DNA from: Micromonospora sediminimaris
GTDB lineage: Bacteria > Actinomycetota > Actinomycetes > Mycobacteriales > Micromonosporaceae
Direction of reading: 5' to 3'
Assembly (NCBI GenBank): GCA_900112325.1
Contig: FOLJ01000010.1
Location: forward strand, 186,001 to 250,000
DNA length: 64,000 bases
Positions 40,025 to 47,961 of this stretch are shown here, one piece after another. Made by a program: the position numbers and the translations under genes. Every line of letters starts with the position of its first letter. Within the stretch, counting starts at the first letter, position 1. The notes beneath the pieces were generated by a model. It had not been told where the DNA came from. It saw only the letters and a list, made by a program, of their open reading frames with translations, and ran no database searches.

Positions 40025-41542
40025 TCAGCCGCCGGTCAGGGTCTCCAGCAGATCCTTGGCGCTGGCACAGCGGTCGAACAACTCACCGACATGCCGCCTG
40101 GTGCCGCGCTCCGGCTCCATCATCGGCACCCGCACCAACGACTCGCGACCGACATCGAAGATCACTGAATCCCAGCTGGCGGCGACCACTTCGGAGGCGT
40201 ACTGGGCCAGGCAGCGCCCCCGGAAGTAGGCCCGGGTGTCCTCGGGCGGCTCCGTCATCGCCGTACGGCTCTCCTCGTCGCTGAGCAGCGTCTTCATCGA
40301 CCCGCGGGAGACCAGCCGGTGGTAGAGGCCCTTCTCCGGGCGTACGTCGGAATACTGCAGGTCGACCAGTTGGAGCTTGTGCGAGCCCCAGCCGAGCTTC
40401 TCCCGCTCCCGGTAGCCCTCCAGCAGCCGCAGCTTCGCCACCCAGTCGAGTTCGTCGGCGCAGAGCATCACATCGCGCCCGAGCCGGTCGAGCACGTCCT
40501 CCCACCGGTCCAACACGTCGGCGGTCTGCTCGTCGACGTCGTTGCCGTAGCGGTCGTCGACGAACGCGCGCACCCGCTCCAGGTAGGCCCACTGCACGTC
40601 CATGGCGGTCAGCCGGCGTCCGTCGCGCAGCCGCATCAGGTGCGACAGCGACGGGTCGTGACTGACCGCGCGCAGTTCGCCGACCGGGTCGGCGATGCCG
40701 AGGTCGGGGCCGAGCGCCTTCTCCTCGATCATCGTGAGGATCAACGCGGTGGTGCCCACCTTGAGGTAGGTGGAGATCTCCGAGAGGTTCGCGTCTCCGA
40801 TGATGACGTGCAGCCGGCGGTACTTGTCCGCGTCGGCGTGCGGCTCGTCGCGAGTGTTGATGATCGGCCGCTTGAGCGTGGTCTCGAGGCCGACCTCGAC
40901 CTCGAAGAAGTCGGCCCGCTGCGAGATCTGGAAGCCGCTCTGACCACCGTCCTGGCCGATGCCGACGCGGCCGGCGCCGCAGACGACCTGCCGGGTCACG
41001 AAGAACGGCGTCAGGTACGCCACGATGTCGGCGAACGGCGTCTGCCGGCGCATGAGGTAGTTCTCGTGCGCGCCGTAGCTGGCGCCCTTGTTGTCGGTGT
41101 TGTTCTTGTAGAGGTGGATCGGTGCCGTGCCGGGGATCGTGGCGGCCCGCCGCGCCGCCTCCGCCATCACCCGCTCCCCCGCCTTGTCCCAGCGGACGAC
41201 GTCGCGGGGGTTGGTCACCTCGGGGGTGGAGTACTCCGGGTGGGCGTGGTCGACGTAGAGCCGTGCCCCGTTTGTCAGGATCACGTTGGCCAGGCCGAGG
41301 TCCTCGTCGGCGAGCGCCTCGGCCGGGTCGTAGGCCGCGCCGGAGTAGGTGAAACCCCGGGCGTCCCGCAGCGGTGACTCCTCTTCGTAGTCCCACCGGG
41401 CCCGGCCACCGCGGTTCAGTTCCGGTCGGGCGCCGTAGGCGTTGACCACCTGGGAGGAGGTGACCATCGGGTTGGCGCCGGCCTGGCCGGGCACGGAGAT
41501 GCCGTACTCGACCTCGGTGCCCATGATTCGTCTAACGCTCAT
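40025..41542 (-). CDS. dop: Pup deamidase/depupylase Dop
   Basis: Dop removes the amide of Pup's C-terminal Gln and also strips Pup from proteins. It is a paralogue of PafA. The 505-aa protein begins SVRRIMGTEVEYGISVPGQAGANPMVTSSQVVNAYGA, the Dop variant of the N-terminal motif, with the Dop-loop insertion (ELNRGGRARWDYEEESPLRDA) that PafA lacks. It also has LYVDHAHPEYSTPEV (catalytic Asp), LYKNNTDNKGASYGAHENYLMR and INTRDEPHADADKYRRLHVIIGDANL. The start ATG 41542 is set by family alignment; the ribosome binding site is weak. It is transcribed toward pup. Confidence 0.96.
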   Translation of the reverse strand: MSVRRIMGTEVEYGISVPGQAGANPMVTSSQVVNAYGARPELNRGGRARWDYEEESPLRDARGFTYSGAAYDPAEALADEDLGLANVILTNGARLYVDHAHPEYSTPEVTNPRDVVRWDKAGERVMAEAARRAATIPGTAPIHLYKNNTDNKGASYGAHENYLMRRQTPFADIVAYLTPFFVTRQVVCGAGRVGIGQDGGQSGFQISQRADFFEVEVGLETTLKRPIINTRDEPHADADKYRRLHVIIGDANLSEISTYLKVGTTALILTMIEEKALGPDLGIADPVGELRAVSHDPSLSHLMRLRDGRRLTAMDVQWAYLERVRAFVDDRYGNDVDEQTADVLDRWEDVLDRLGRDVMLCADELDWVAKLRLLEGYREREKLGWGSHKLQLVDLQYSDVRPEKGLYHRLVSRGSMKTLLSDEESRTAMTEPPEDTRAYFRGRCLAQYASEVVAASWDSVIFDVGRESLVRVPMMEPERGTRRHVGELFDRCASAKDLLETLTGG

Positions 41543-41685
41543 CGACCTACCCGCTTCGTTTGCCCGACCGGTCCCCGTCATGTCGAGCGTAGTCGCCACT
41601 TCGCCAACCGGGGGCGTGGCGGTGGGGCGGGTCCGCCCCGGGACCGGGATGGCGGGCCTTGTGCGACACGGTCCGGGAGTACGAC

Positions 41686-41716
41686 GGGGCCCGCGACGCG
41701 GTGCGTCGCGGGCCCC
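41686..41716 (-). terminator. terminator downstream of arc/mpa
   Basis: GGGGCCCGCGACGC at 41686-41699 pairs perfectly with 41703-41716 around a 3-nt loop, 16 bp past the arc stop. Confidence 0.75.
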
Positions 41717-41731
41717 GGTGGCGCCGGCCGG

Positions 41732-43513
41732 TCAGAGATACTGACCGGTGTTGCTGGCGGTCTCGATGGAGCGTCCGGCCTCGGTGCCCTTGCCGCCGGA
41801 GACGAGCGTGCGGATGTAGACGATCCGCTCGCCCTTCTTGCCGGAGATACGGGCCCAGTCGTCCGGGTTCGTGGTGTTGGGCAGGTCCTCGTTCTCGCGG
41901 AACTCGTCGACGCAGGCGTCGAGCAGGTGCTGCAGGCGCAGTCCCTTGCGTCCGGAGGTGAGGAACTCCTTGATGGCCATCTTCTTGCCCCGGTCGACGA
42001 TGTTCTGGATCATCGCGCCGGAGTTGAAGTCCTTGAAGTACAGGACTTCCTTGTCACCGTTGGCGTAGGTGACCTCCAGGAAGCGGTTCTCCTCCGTCTC
42101 CGAGTACATCCGCAGCACCACCGCGTCGATCATGGCGGCGACGGTGGCCTGGGGGTCGCTGCCGTGTTCGGCCAGGTCGTCAGCGTGCAGCGGCAGGCCG
42201 GGGAGGATGTACTTGGAGAAGATGTCCTTGGCCGCCTCGGCGTCCGGACGCTCGATCTTGATCTTCACGTCGAGTCGTCCAGGACGCAGGATCGCCGGGT
42301 CGATCATGTCTTCCCGGTTGGAGGCGCCGATGACTATGACGTTCTCCAGCCCTTCGACGCCGTCGATCTCGCTGAGCAGCTGCGGCACGATGGTGTTCTC
42401 CACGTCGGAGGAGACACCGGAGCCACGGGTGCGGAAGACCGAGTCCATCTCGTCGAAGAAGACGATGACCGGCGTGCCTTCGCCGGCCTTCTCCCGAGCC
42501 CGCTGGAAGATCAGACGGATGTGCCGCTCGGTCTCGCCGACGTACTTGTTGAGCAGCTCGGGGCCCTTGATGTTGAGGAAGAAGCTGGTGTGCTTCTCCT
42601 CGCCCCGCCGCTCGGCGATCTTCTTGGCGAGCGAGTTGGCGACCGCCTTGGCGATCAGGGTCTTTCCGCAGCCGGGCGGGCCGTACAGCAGGATGCCCTT
42701 CGGCGGGCGCAGCTGGTGCTCCCGGAACAGGTCCGCGTGCAGGAACGGCAACTCCACCGCGTCGCGGATCTGCTCGATCTGGGAGTGCAGGCCGCCGATG
42801 TCGGTGTAGTCGACGTCCGGCACCTCCTCCAGCACGAGTTCCTCGACCTCGCTCTTGGGAATCCGCTCGTACGCGTACGCCGAGCGAGGTTCGATCATGA
42901 GCGAGTCGCCGGCCCGGATCGGACTGCCGATCAGGGTCTCGGCCAGGTGCACGATGCGTTCCTCGTCGGAATGCGAGACCACCAGCGCCCGATCGCCCGG
43001 CGCGCCTTCGGGACCAGCGAGGATCTCCTTGAGCATGACTACCTCGCCGACCCGCTCGTAGCCGAACGCGTCGACGATGTTGAGCGCGTCGTTGAGCAGG
43101 ACCTCCTGGCCGCGCCGAAGCTCGTCGACGTCGAGCGAGGGCGAGACGGCCACGCGCAGTTTCCGTCCGCCGGTGAAGACGTCAACCGTGCCGTCGTCGT
43201 GCTTGGCCAGGAAGACGCCGTAGCCACTTGGGGGTTGAGCGAGCCGGTCGATCTCCTCCTTGAGCGTCACGATCTGCGCGCGAGCTTCCTTGAGGGTGCT
43301 CACGAGCCGTTCGTTGTTCTCGGTCAGCCGCGCCAACTGCGCCTGGGTGGCGGCCAGCCGCTCTTCGAGCTGCCGGACGTGTCGGGGGCTCTCGGTCAAC
43401 TTGCGCCGCACCAGAGCGAGTTCCTCTTGAAGGAACGCGACCTGCGTGGAGAGATCGTGGGCCTCCTTCTCCCACCGTGCGGCGCGCGAGTCCGCGTCGT
43501 CGCTGCGTGCCAC
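41732..43513 (-). CDS. arc: proteasome-associated AAA ATPase ARC/Mpa
   Basis: ARC (Mpa) is the hexameric unfoldase that recognises Pup and feeds substrates into the 20S core. The 593-aa protein has an N-terminal coiled coil (about residues 12-76), which binds Pup, tandem OB domains (about 80-230) and an AAA module with Walker A GPPGCGKTL, Walker B VIVFFDEMD, sensor 1 GASNRED and the arginine-finger segment LRPGRLD. The C-terminus ends TGQYL, with the penultimate Tyr that docks on the PrcA ring and opens the gate. GTG 43513 has a GGGAGGTGGGAC ribosome binding site. It lies upstream of dop as in other actinobacteria. Confidence 0.97.
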   Translation of the reverse strand: MARSDDADSRAARWEKEAHDLSTQVAFLQEELALVRRKLTESPRHVRQLEERLAATQAQLARLTENNERLVSTLKEARAQIVTLKEEIDRLAQPPSGYGVFLAKHDDGTVDVFTGGRKLRVAVSPSLDVDELRRGQEVLLNDALNIVDAFGYERVGEVVMLKEILAGPEGAPGDRALVVSHSDEERIVHLAETLIGSPIRAGDSLMIEPRSAYAYERIPKSEVEELVLEEVPDVDYTDIGGLHSQIEQIRDAVELPFLHADLFREHQLRPPKGILLYGPPGCGKTLIAKAVANSLAKKIAERRGEEKHTSFFLNIKGPELLNKYVGETERHIRLIFQRAREKAGEGTPVIVFFDEMDSVFRTRGSGVSSDVENTIVPQLLSEIDGVEGLENVIVIGASNREDMIDPAILRPGRLDVKIKIERPDAEAAKDIFSKYILPGLPLHADDLAEHGSDPQATVAAMIDAVVLRMYSETEENRFLEVTYANGDKEVLYFKDFNSGAMIQNIVDRGKKMAIKEFLTSGRKGLRLQHLLDACVDEFRENEDLPNTTNPDDWARISGKKGERIVYIRTLVSGGKGTEAGRSIETASNTGQYL

Positions 43514-43649
43514 GTCCCACCTCCCCGGGGGGCTTGAACGTTCTGACCTAACACTAGCCGCTATGAGCCCGATTCGGTCCTCCGCAACGCGCCCGTCACC
43601 GAAGCTTGATCGCCAAGGGTGGGTCGACGGGCGCATACGGGCATTCGGG

Positions 43650-43655
43650 TACCGT
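43650..43655 (+). promoter_or_regulatory. -10 box of a probable leaderless promoter (ferredoxin)
   Basis: TACCGT is followed by 6 nt and an in-frame GTG at 43662, which would start the ferredoxin five codons before ATG 43677. Confidence 0.4.
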
Positions 43656-43661
43656 CGAGGG

Positions 43662-43985
43662 GTGGGACGGGAGAACATGGGGGGTGCACCGGTGGCCGAG
43701 GTCGCGACCGACCAGCTGCAGGTCTGGGTCGACCAGGATCTGTGCACGGGCGACGGGCTGTGCGTGCAGTACGCGCCGGAGGTCTTCGAGTTCGACGTCG
43801 ACGGGTTGGCTTACGTCAAGGGTCCCGACGGTGAGCTGGTGCAGGCACCGGGCGGCCGGGTGGACGTGCCGGAGCACCTGCGCCTTGAGGTGATCGACTC
43901 GGCGAAGGAGTGCCCGGGCGAGTGCATTCACGTCGTACGCGGCAGCGACGGCGTCGAGGTCGCCGGACCGGAGGCCGAAGACTGA
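43662..43985 (+). CDS. ferredoxin, single-cluster type
   Basis: This 107-aa protein carries a bacterial ferredoxin pattern: DQDLCTGDGLCVQYAPEVFEFD, then AKECPGECIHV. The second ligand position between the first two cysteines holds Asp (CTGDGLC) rather than Cys, which in this family gives a [3Fe-4S] cluster, or a [4Fe-4S] cluster with Asp as ligand. It would shuttle one electron to a partner such as a P450 or oxidoreductase; no partner is adjacent. GTG 43662 is taken from the leaderless promoter; ATG 43677 and GTG 43692 are alternatives. Confidence 0.82.
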   Translation: MGRENMGGAPVAEVATDQLQVWVDQDLCTGDGLCVQYAPEVFEFDVDGLAYVKGPDGELVQAPGGRVDVPEHLRLEVIDSAKECPGECIHVVRGSDGVEVAGPEAED

Positions 43986-44014
43986 CCCGCTGATCCCGGA
44001 ATCACCCGGTCGGG

Positions 44015-44587
44015 CTACAGCAACGGGCGACCGACCACCGAGGCGACCAGCCGGGCAAACTCCTCCAACCGGGCGATCTGTCCGGCGCCGCCGTCGTCGA
44101 GCGTCTTGCCGAAGCGCAGTGCGTCGTGCCGCGGGCCGCCTGCGCTCTCCTCGCCCGGCGGCGACTCGTCGAGCGAGGTCAGCAGCAGGTAGACGTCGAT
44201 GCTGTCGACCCGGATCTCCCCGTTGTCGTGGCGGAACAGCCGGCGTCGGCAGCCGACCTCGGTGACCGAGGAGACCGGCACCACCCGCAGCGAGGAGGTC
44301 ATCGAGCCGGGCGGCCCCTCCCCCGGTGGCACGTCCTCGCCGTGCCAGAGCACCAGGCGGCTGCCGTCGCAGACGACGACCTCCTGCCACACGCCGTTCA
44401 CCTCGTTGACGAAGCGTTCCAGGGTGAAGCCGAGCACCGACGCCCCGCGCAGGACGCCGCCGAGCGCTTCCAGGGCGACGTCGGGGTCACGCAGGTAGGC
44501 GCGCGCCGCGGATTCCAGGTCGGTGTACGGAGACCAGTCGGGGAAGACCGCGGGCAGGTCGCCACCGCCGAAGCCGGGCCGGCTCAT
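44015..44587 (-). CDS. conserved hypothetical protein, actinobacterial type
   Basis: This 190-aa protein has no recognised domain. It looks soluble, with mixed alpha/beta sequence: an N-terminal DWSPYTDLESAARAYLRDPDVALEALGGVLRG, a beta-rich centre (WQEVVVCDGSRLVLWHGEDV, SSLRVVPVSSVTEVGCRRRL, IDVYLLLTSLDES) and an amphipathic C-terminal helix. It resembles proteins found beside trmI in other actinobacteria, but I cannot name the family with confidence. GGAGGG lies 6 nt upstream of ATG 44587. It is the last gene of an operon with the site-2 protease, trmI and perhaps the 33-aa ORF. Confidence 0.7.
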   Translation of the reverse strand: MSRPGFGGGDLPAVFPDWSPYTDLESAARAYLRDPDVALEALGGVLRGASVLGFTLERFVNEVNGVWQEVVVCDGSRLVLWHGEDVPPGEGPPGSMTSSLRVVPVSSVTEVGCRRRLFRHDNGEIRVDSIDVYLLLTSLDESPPGEESAGGPRHDALRFGKTLDDGGAGQIARLEEFARLVASVVGRPLL

Positions 44588-44685
44588 GCCGGCCCTCCGC
44601 TGCGCTGCGGGCCGACATTGCGCTGCGGACCAGCATGAGGCACTGAGGCGCTGAGTTGATGATTCGCTCGCTGACGCTCACTCAT
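44584..44685 (-). CDS. candidate 33-aa small ORF between trmI and the hypothetical gene
   Basis: The frame reads MSERQRANHQLSASVPHAG then PQRNVGPQRSGGPA and stops in an ATGA overlap with the start of the gene at 44587. It begins 7 nt after GGAGG, part of a near-perfect GGAGGTGATCC Shine-Dalgarno sequence, about 17 bp after the trmI stop. It has no recognisable domain and a short GPQR duplication. It could be a coupling leader peptide or a real microprotein. Alternatively, the site may be unused. Evidence is positional only. Confidence 0.45.
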   Translation of the reverse strand: MSERQRANHQLSASVPHAGPQRNVGPQRSGGPA

Positions 44686-44701
44686 CGGATCACCTCCGCC
44701 G

Positions 44702-45724
44702 TCACGGCCTGTCCGTCTCCTGCGCCACGTCGGGTCGTGTCTGCTCGGCGGACGCCTCGTGTGGCGGTACGGCCGCCTGCCGGGCCGCCTCCACCTCGCG
44801 TAGCGCCTGGCGGCGTTGCGCGTACGCCTCGGTGCCCTTGCTGGGTTTGCGACGCCGGGGCGGGGCGGTGACTCCCGGGGCGAGCTTACGCGCGGAGACG
44901 AGGAAGGCGGTGTGGGCGATCATCCGGTGGTCGGGGCGGACCGCCAGCCCTTCGGCGTGCCAGTCCCGGACCAGTGACTCCCAGGCCCGCGGCTCGGTCC
45001 AGCCGCCGCGCTCGCGCAGGGCCTCCACCAGCTCGGACAGCTGCGGGGTGGTGGCCACGTAGCCGATGAACACGCCGCCGGGCAGCAGCGCGCGCTCGAC
45101 CATGTCGAGGTTCTCCCAGGGGGTGAGCATGTCCAGGATGATCCGGTCGAAACCGGTCTCGCGGCACTCGGCGACATCACCGACGTGCAGGTGCCAGGCG
45201 GGGTGCGAGCCGTGGAAGAACGACTCGACGTTCCGTCGGGCGATCTGGGCGAAGTCCTCGCGGAGCTCGTAGGAGTGCAGTTCTCCGGCGGTGCCGACCG
45301 CGCGCAGCAACGAGCAGCTCAGCGCTCCGGAGCCGGCGCCGGCCTCGAGGACCTTGGCCCCGGGGAAGATGTCACCCATGGCGACGATCTGCGCGGCGTC
45401 CTTGGGATAGATCACCTGGGCGCCCCGGGGCATGGAAAGCACGTAGTCCGACAGCAGCGGGCGCAACGCCAGGAATGCGGTGCCGCCGCCGGAGGTGGTG
45501 ACCACGCTGCCGTCGGGCAGGCCGATCAGCGCATCGTGCGCCAGGATGCCGCGGTGGGTGTGGAACTCCTTGCCCGGCTCCAGGGTCACCGTGTGCATCC
45601 GCCCCTTGGGGTCGGTCAGCTGCACCCGGTCGCCGGGTTGGAACGGCCCACGCCGCACGGCGGGCGGCTCCACCTTCTGCTCGGGCAGGTCGCTGGCCGG
45701 GTTGGCGGAGTGGGTGACGGTCAC
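44702..45724 (-). CDS. trmI: tRNA (adenine58-N1)-methyltransferase TrmI
   Basis: TrmI methylates A58 in the T-loop of most tRNAs as a homotetramer. The 340-aa protein has a class I fold with SAM-binding motif VLEAGAGSGALSCSLL (about residues 108-123), the DMLTPWEN segment (DRIILDMLTPWENLDMVERALLPGGVFIGYVATTP region) and an N-terminal beta barrel with FQPGDRVQLTDPKGRMH. A basic C-terminal tail of about 70 residues follows. GTG 45724 overlaps the upstream site-2 protease stop (GTGA). In M. tuberculosis the homologue Rv2118c also lies in the proteasome region. Confidence 0.93.
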   Translation of the reverse strand: MTVTHSANPASDLPEQKVEPPAVRRGPFQPGDRVQLTDPKGRMHTVTLEPGKEFHTHRGILAHDALIGLPDGSVVTTSGGGTAFLALRPLLSDYVLSMPRGAQVIYPKDAAQIVAMGDIFPGAKVLEAGAGSGALSCSLLRAVGTAGELHSYELREDFAQIARRNVESFFHGSHPAWHLHVGDVAECRETGFDRIILDMLTPWENLDMVERALLPGGVFIGYVATTPQLSELVEALRERGGWTEPRAWESLVRDWHAEGLAVRPDHRMIAHTAFLVSARKLAPGVTAPPRRRKPSKGTEAYAQRRQALREVEAARQAAVPPHEASAEQTRPDVAQETDRP

Positions 45725-46884
45725 GTGTTCATCTTCCGGTGAGGTTCGAGCAGTTGAGCCAGATCCGCGATGTGCAGAACGCCGACGACATCTTCGCCTG
45801 CCGTCACGACGTACTGTGCGCCCGGGTGGGTCTGCACGGTCTCCAGCACCCGTTCGCCGTCCGTGTCCACCGGCATGGCCGGCAGGTCGGCGAGGGTGCG
45901 GGCGACCGCGTCCACGGCCAGCCAGGGGCGGCGGGCCTCCGGCACCGCCGCGGCGGCGGCCGGGTCGACCAGGGCCACCGGCCGGCCGGTGGAGTCGGTG
46001 ACCAGCAACGCGGCCGGGTGCTGCGGCTCGGTGGTCGGGTGCGTCTGTGCGGCACGGCGCTGCGCCTCGGCCAGCGGGGTGCCGGTGGGCACGGTGTGCA
46101 CCGGACGGGCGAGGGTGGCCAGATCGACAAGCGGAAGCCGCCGGCCGATGCGGGACATCCGGATCGACTGTCCGGCGCCGTGCCAGAGCGTGAGGGCGAC
46201 AAGTGCCGTCAGCGGCAGGGCCAGCAGGCTCAGCACGTCGATCGCGTAGAGCGCGGCCACCAGCAACGCGGTGCCGACGGCGAGGATCCGTCCGGCCCAA
46301 CCGGCGACCTCGGTGGCCCGGTGCCGGTCCCGGGTCAACGCCCAGACCACCGCCCGCAGCGCCCGACCGCCGTCCAGCGGCAACCCGGGCAGGATGTTGA
46401 ACAGCGCGACGATGACGTTGCTCGCCGCGAGTTGAAAGGCGAGCTGGTCGGCCACGGTACGGTCGGGCAGGGCCAGCGTCGCGGCGACGGCGGCCGCGCC
46501 GAGTACGGCGGAGACGGCCGGCCCGGCCAGCGACACCAGCAGGTCCACCCGTGGCGAGGGTGCGTCGCGGTCCATCTCGGTGTAGCCGCCGAGCAGTTCC
46601 AGGGTGATTCCGCGCACCCCGATGCCGAAGCGACGGGCGGTGAGGGCGTGGCCGAGTTCGTGGGCCAGCACCGAGCCGAGCAGCGCGAGGACGAAACCGG
46701 CGCCGACGAGGTAGCCGCCGAGCGGGGACAGTTGCAGTCGTTGGCCGGCCAGTTCGCCGTACAGGACCGTGATCAGGAGGGCGAGCAGCAGGATCGAGCC
46801 GTTCAGGTAGAGCGGCACCCCGAGAATCCGGCCCACCCGCATGCCGGGGCGCTGGCCGGCCCGTGGTCGCCTGCGCTGTTCCAT
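45721..46884 (-). CDS. site-2 protease family (M50) membrane metalloprotease with CBS domains
   Basis: This 387-aa integral membrane protein has the intramembrane zinc site HELGH (ALAHELGHALTARRFG, about residues 70-85) and the third ligand motif NILPGLPLDGGRALRA (about 162-177). A cytoplasmic C-terminus carries a pair of CBS domains (about 240-385). Such proteases cut membrane-embedded substrates; CBS domains often bind adenine nucleotides as regulators. The substrate is unknown. It is transcribed toward trmI and overlaps it by 4 bp, and is divergent from the RecB-type gene. Confidence 0.9.
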   Translation of the reverse strand: MEQRRRPRAGQRPGMRVGRILGVPLYLNGSILLLALLITVLYGELAGQRLQLSPLGGYLVGAGFVLALLGSVLAHELGHALTARRFGIGVRGITLELLGGYTEMDRDAPSPRVDLLVSLAGPAVSAVLGAAAVAATLALPDRTVADQLAFQLAASNVIVALFNILPGLPLDGGRALRAVVWALTRDRHRATEVAGWAGRILAVGTALLVAALYAIDVLSLLALPLTALVALTLWHGAGQSIRMSRIGRRLPLVDLATLARPVHTVPTGTPLAEAQRRAAQTHPTTEPQHPAALLVTDSTGRPVALVDPAAAAAVPEARRPWLAVDAVARTLADLPAMPVDTDGERVLETVQTHPGAQYVVTAGEDVVGVLHIADLAQLLEPHRKMNT

Positions 46885-46953
46885 CGGGCTGATGCTACGC
46901 GGCGGGAGATCACGTACCGGAGCGGCGGCGGTCGGCCTGTCATACCGGTGGCC

Positions 46954-46959
46954 TAACCT
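46954..46959 (+). promoter_or_regulatory. -10 box of a probable leaderless promoter (RecB-type gene)
   Basis: TAACCT is followed by 8 nt and ATG 46968, with no ribosome binding site. Confidence 0.45.
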
Positions 46960-46967
46960 TCCGGGGC

Positions 46968-47882
46968 ATGACGGCGGATCCGGTGATCACTCAGCAGGCC
47001 CCGACCCCGACCGAGCTGCCGGCGACGGTGCGGGCCTCGCTGTCACCGTCGCGGGCGGCGGATTTCAAGACGTGCCCGCTGCTCTACCGGTTCCGCAGCA
47101 TCGACCGGCTGCCCGAGCGGCCCAGCGTGGAGCAGGCTCGCGGCACGCTGGTGCACGCGGTGTTGGAGCGGTTGTTCGACCTGGCGCCGGCCGCCCGCAC
47201 GCCGGAGGCCGCCGGTGATCTCGTCCCCGGCCAGTGGGACCGCCTGGTCACCGAGCAGCCGGAGTTGGCCGGGCTGTTCCCCGATGACGACCCGGCCGCC
47301 GTGGCGGAGTTCCTCAGTTCGGCGTCGGCCCTGCTGGGCGGCTACTTCGCGGTGGAGGACCCGCGTCGGCTGGAGCCGGCGGAGCGGGAAAGCCTGATCT
47401 CCGCCGTGGTCGACGACGAGCTGCTGATTCGCGGCTATCTCGACCGGCTCGACGTGGCTCCTGACGGTGCGCTGCGGGTGGTGGACTACAAGACCGGCGG
47501 CGCCCCACGGGAGGCGTTCGAGGCGCGGGCCCTGTTCCAGTTGAAGTTCTACGCCCTGGTCCTGTGGCGCACCCGGGGCGTGGTGCCCCGGGTGCTGCGC
47601 CTGCTCTACCTCAAGGATGCCGAGGTGTGCGACTACGCCCCCGAGGCCGAGGAGCTGGTGCGCTTCGAGCGGACGGTGGTGGCGTTGTGGCGGGCGATCG
47701 AGCAGGCCACCGCCGCCCGCGATTTCCGGCCCCGGCCGAGCCGGCTGTGCGACTGGTGCAGCCACCAGGCCCGTTGCCCCAGCTACGGGGGGACGCCGCC
47801 GCCCTTCCCGGAGCCGACGGCGACGCCCGATCCGCTGCGCGACGCCCGGTCCACCCCCGCGCCGCCCGGCGCCGACGAGTAG
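46968..47882 (+). CDS. RecB-family PD-(D/E)XK nuclease with iron-sulfur motif
   Basis: This 304-aa protein has the RecB-like nuclease core: SLSPSRAADFKTCPLLYRF, GTLVHAVLERLFDL, LIRGYLDRLDVAPDGALRVVDYKTGG (Asp and Lys of the DYK motif, about residues 160-175) and FQLKFYALVLW. C-terminal cysteines in SRLCDWCSHQARCPSYG, together with CPL near the N-terminus, match the four-Cys iron-sulfur clamp of AddB/Cas4-type nucleases. It lacks a helicase domain and has no partner nearby, so its DNA substrate is unknown. M. tuberculosis Rv2119 is the syntenic counterpart next to trmI. Confidence 0.9.
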   Translation: MTADPVITQQAPTPTELPATVRASLSPSRAADFKTCPLLYRFRSIDRLPERPSVEQARGTLVHAVLERLFDLAPAARTPEAAGDLVPGQWDRLVTEQPELAGLFPDDDPAAVAEFLSSASALLGGYFAVEDPRRLEPAERESLISAVVDDELLIRGYLDRLDVAPDGALRVVDYKTGGAPREAFEARALFQLKFYALVLWRTRGVVPRVLRLLYLKDAEVCDYAPEAEELVRFERTVVALWRAIEQATAARDFRPRPSRLCDWCSHQARCPSYGGTPPPFPEPTATPDPLRDARSTPAPPGADE

Positions 47883-47949
47883 CCGTTCTCCTTCCCGGGG
47901 ATGAGGGACGAGTCACCACACAAGACGATCTTTCAGCGGCGCGGGCGGC

Positions 47950-47955
47950 TAGCGT
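47950..47955 (+). promoter_or_regulatory. -10 box of a probable leaderless promoter (sensor kinase)
   Basis: TAGCGT is followed by 6 nt and GTG 47962, with no ribosome binding site. Confidence 0.5.
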
Positions 47956-47961
47956 CGGGGC

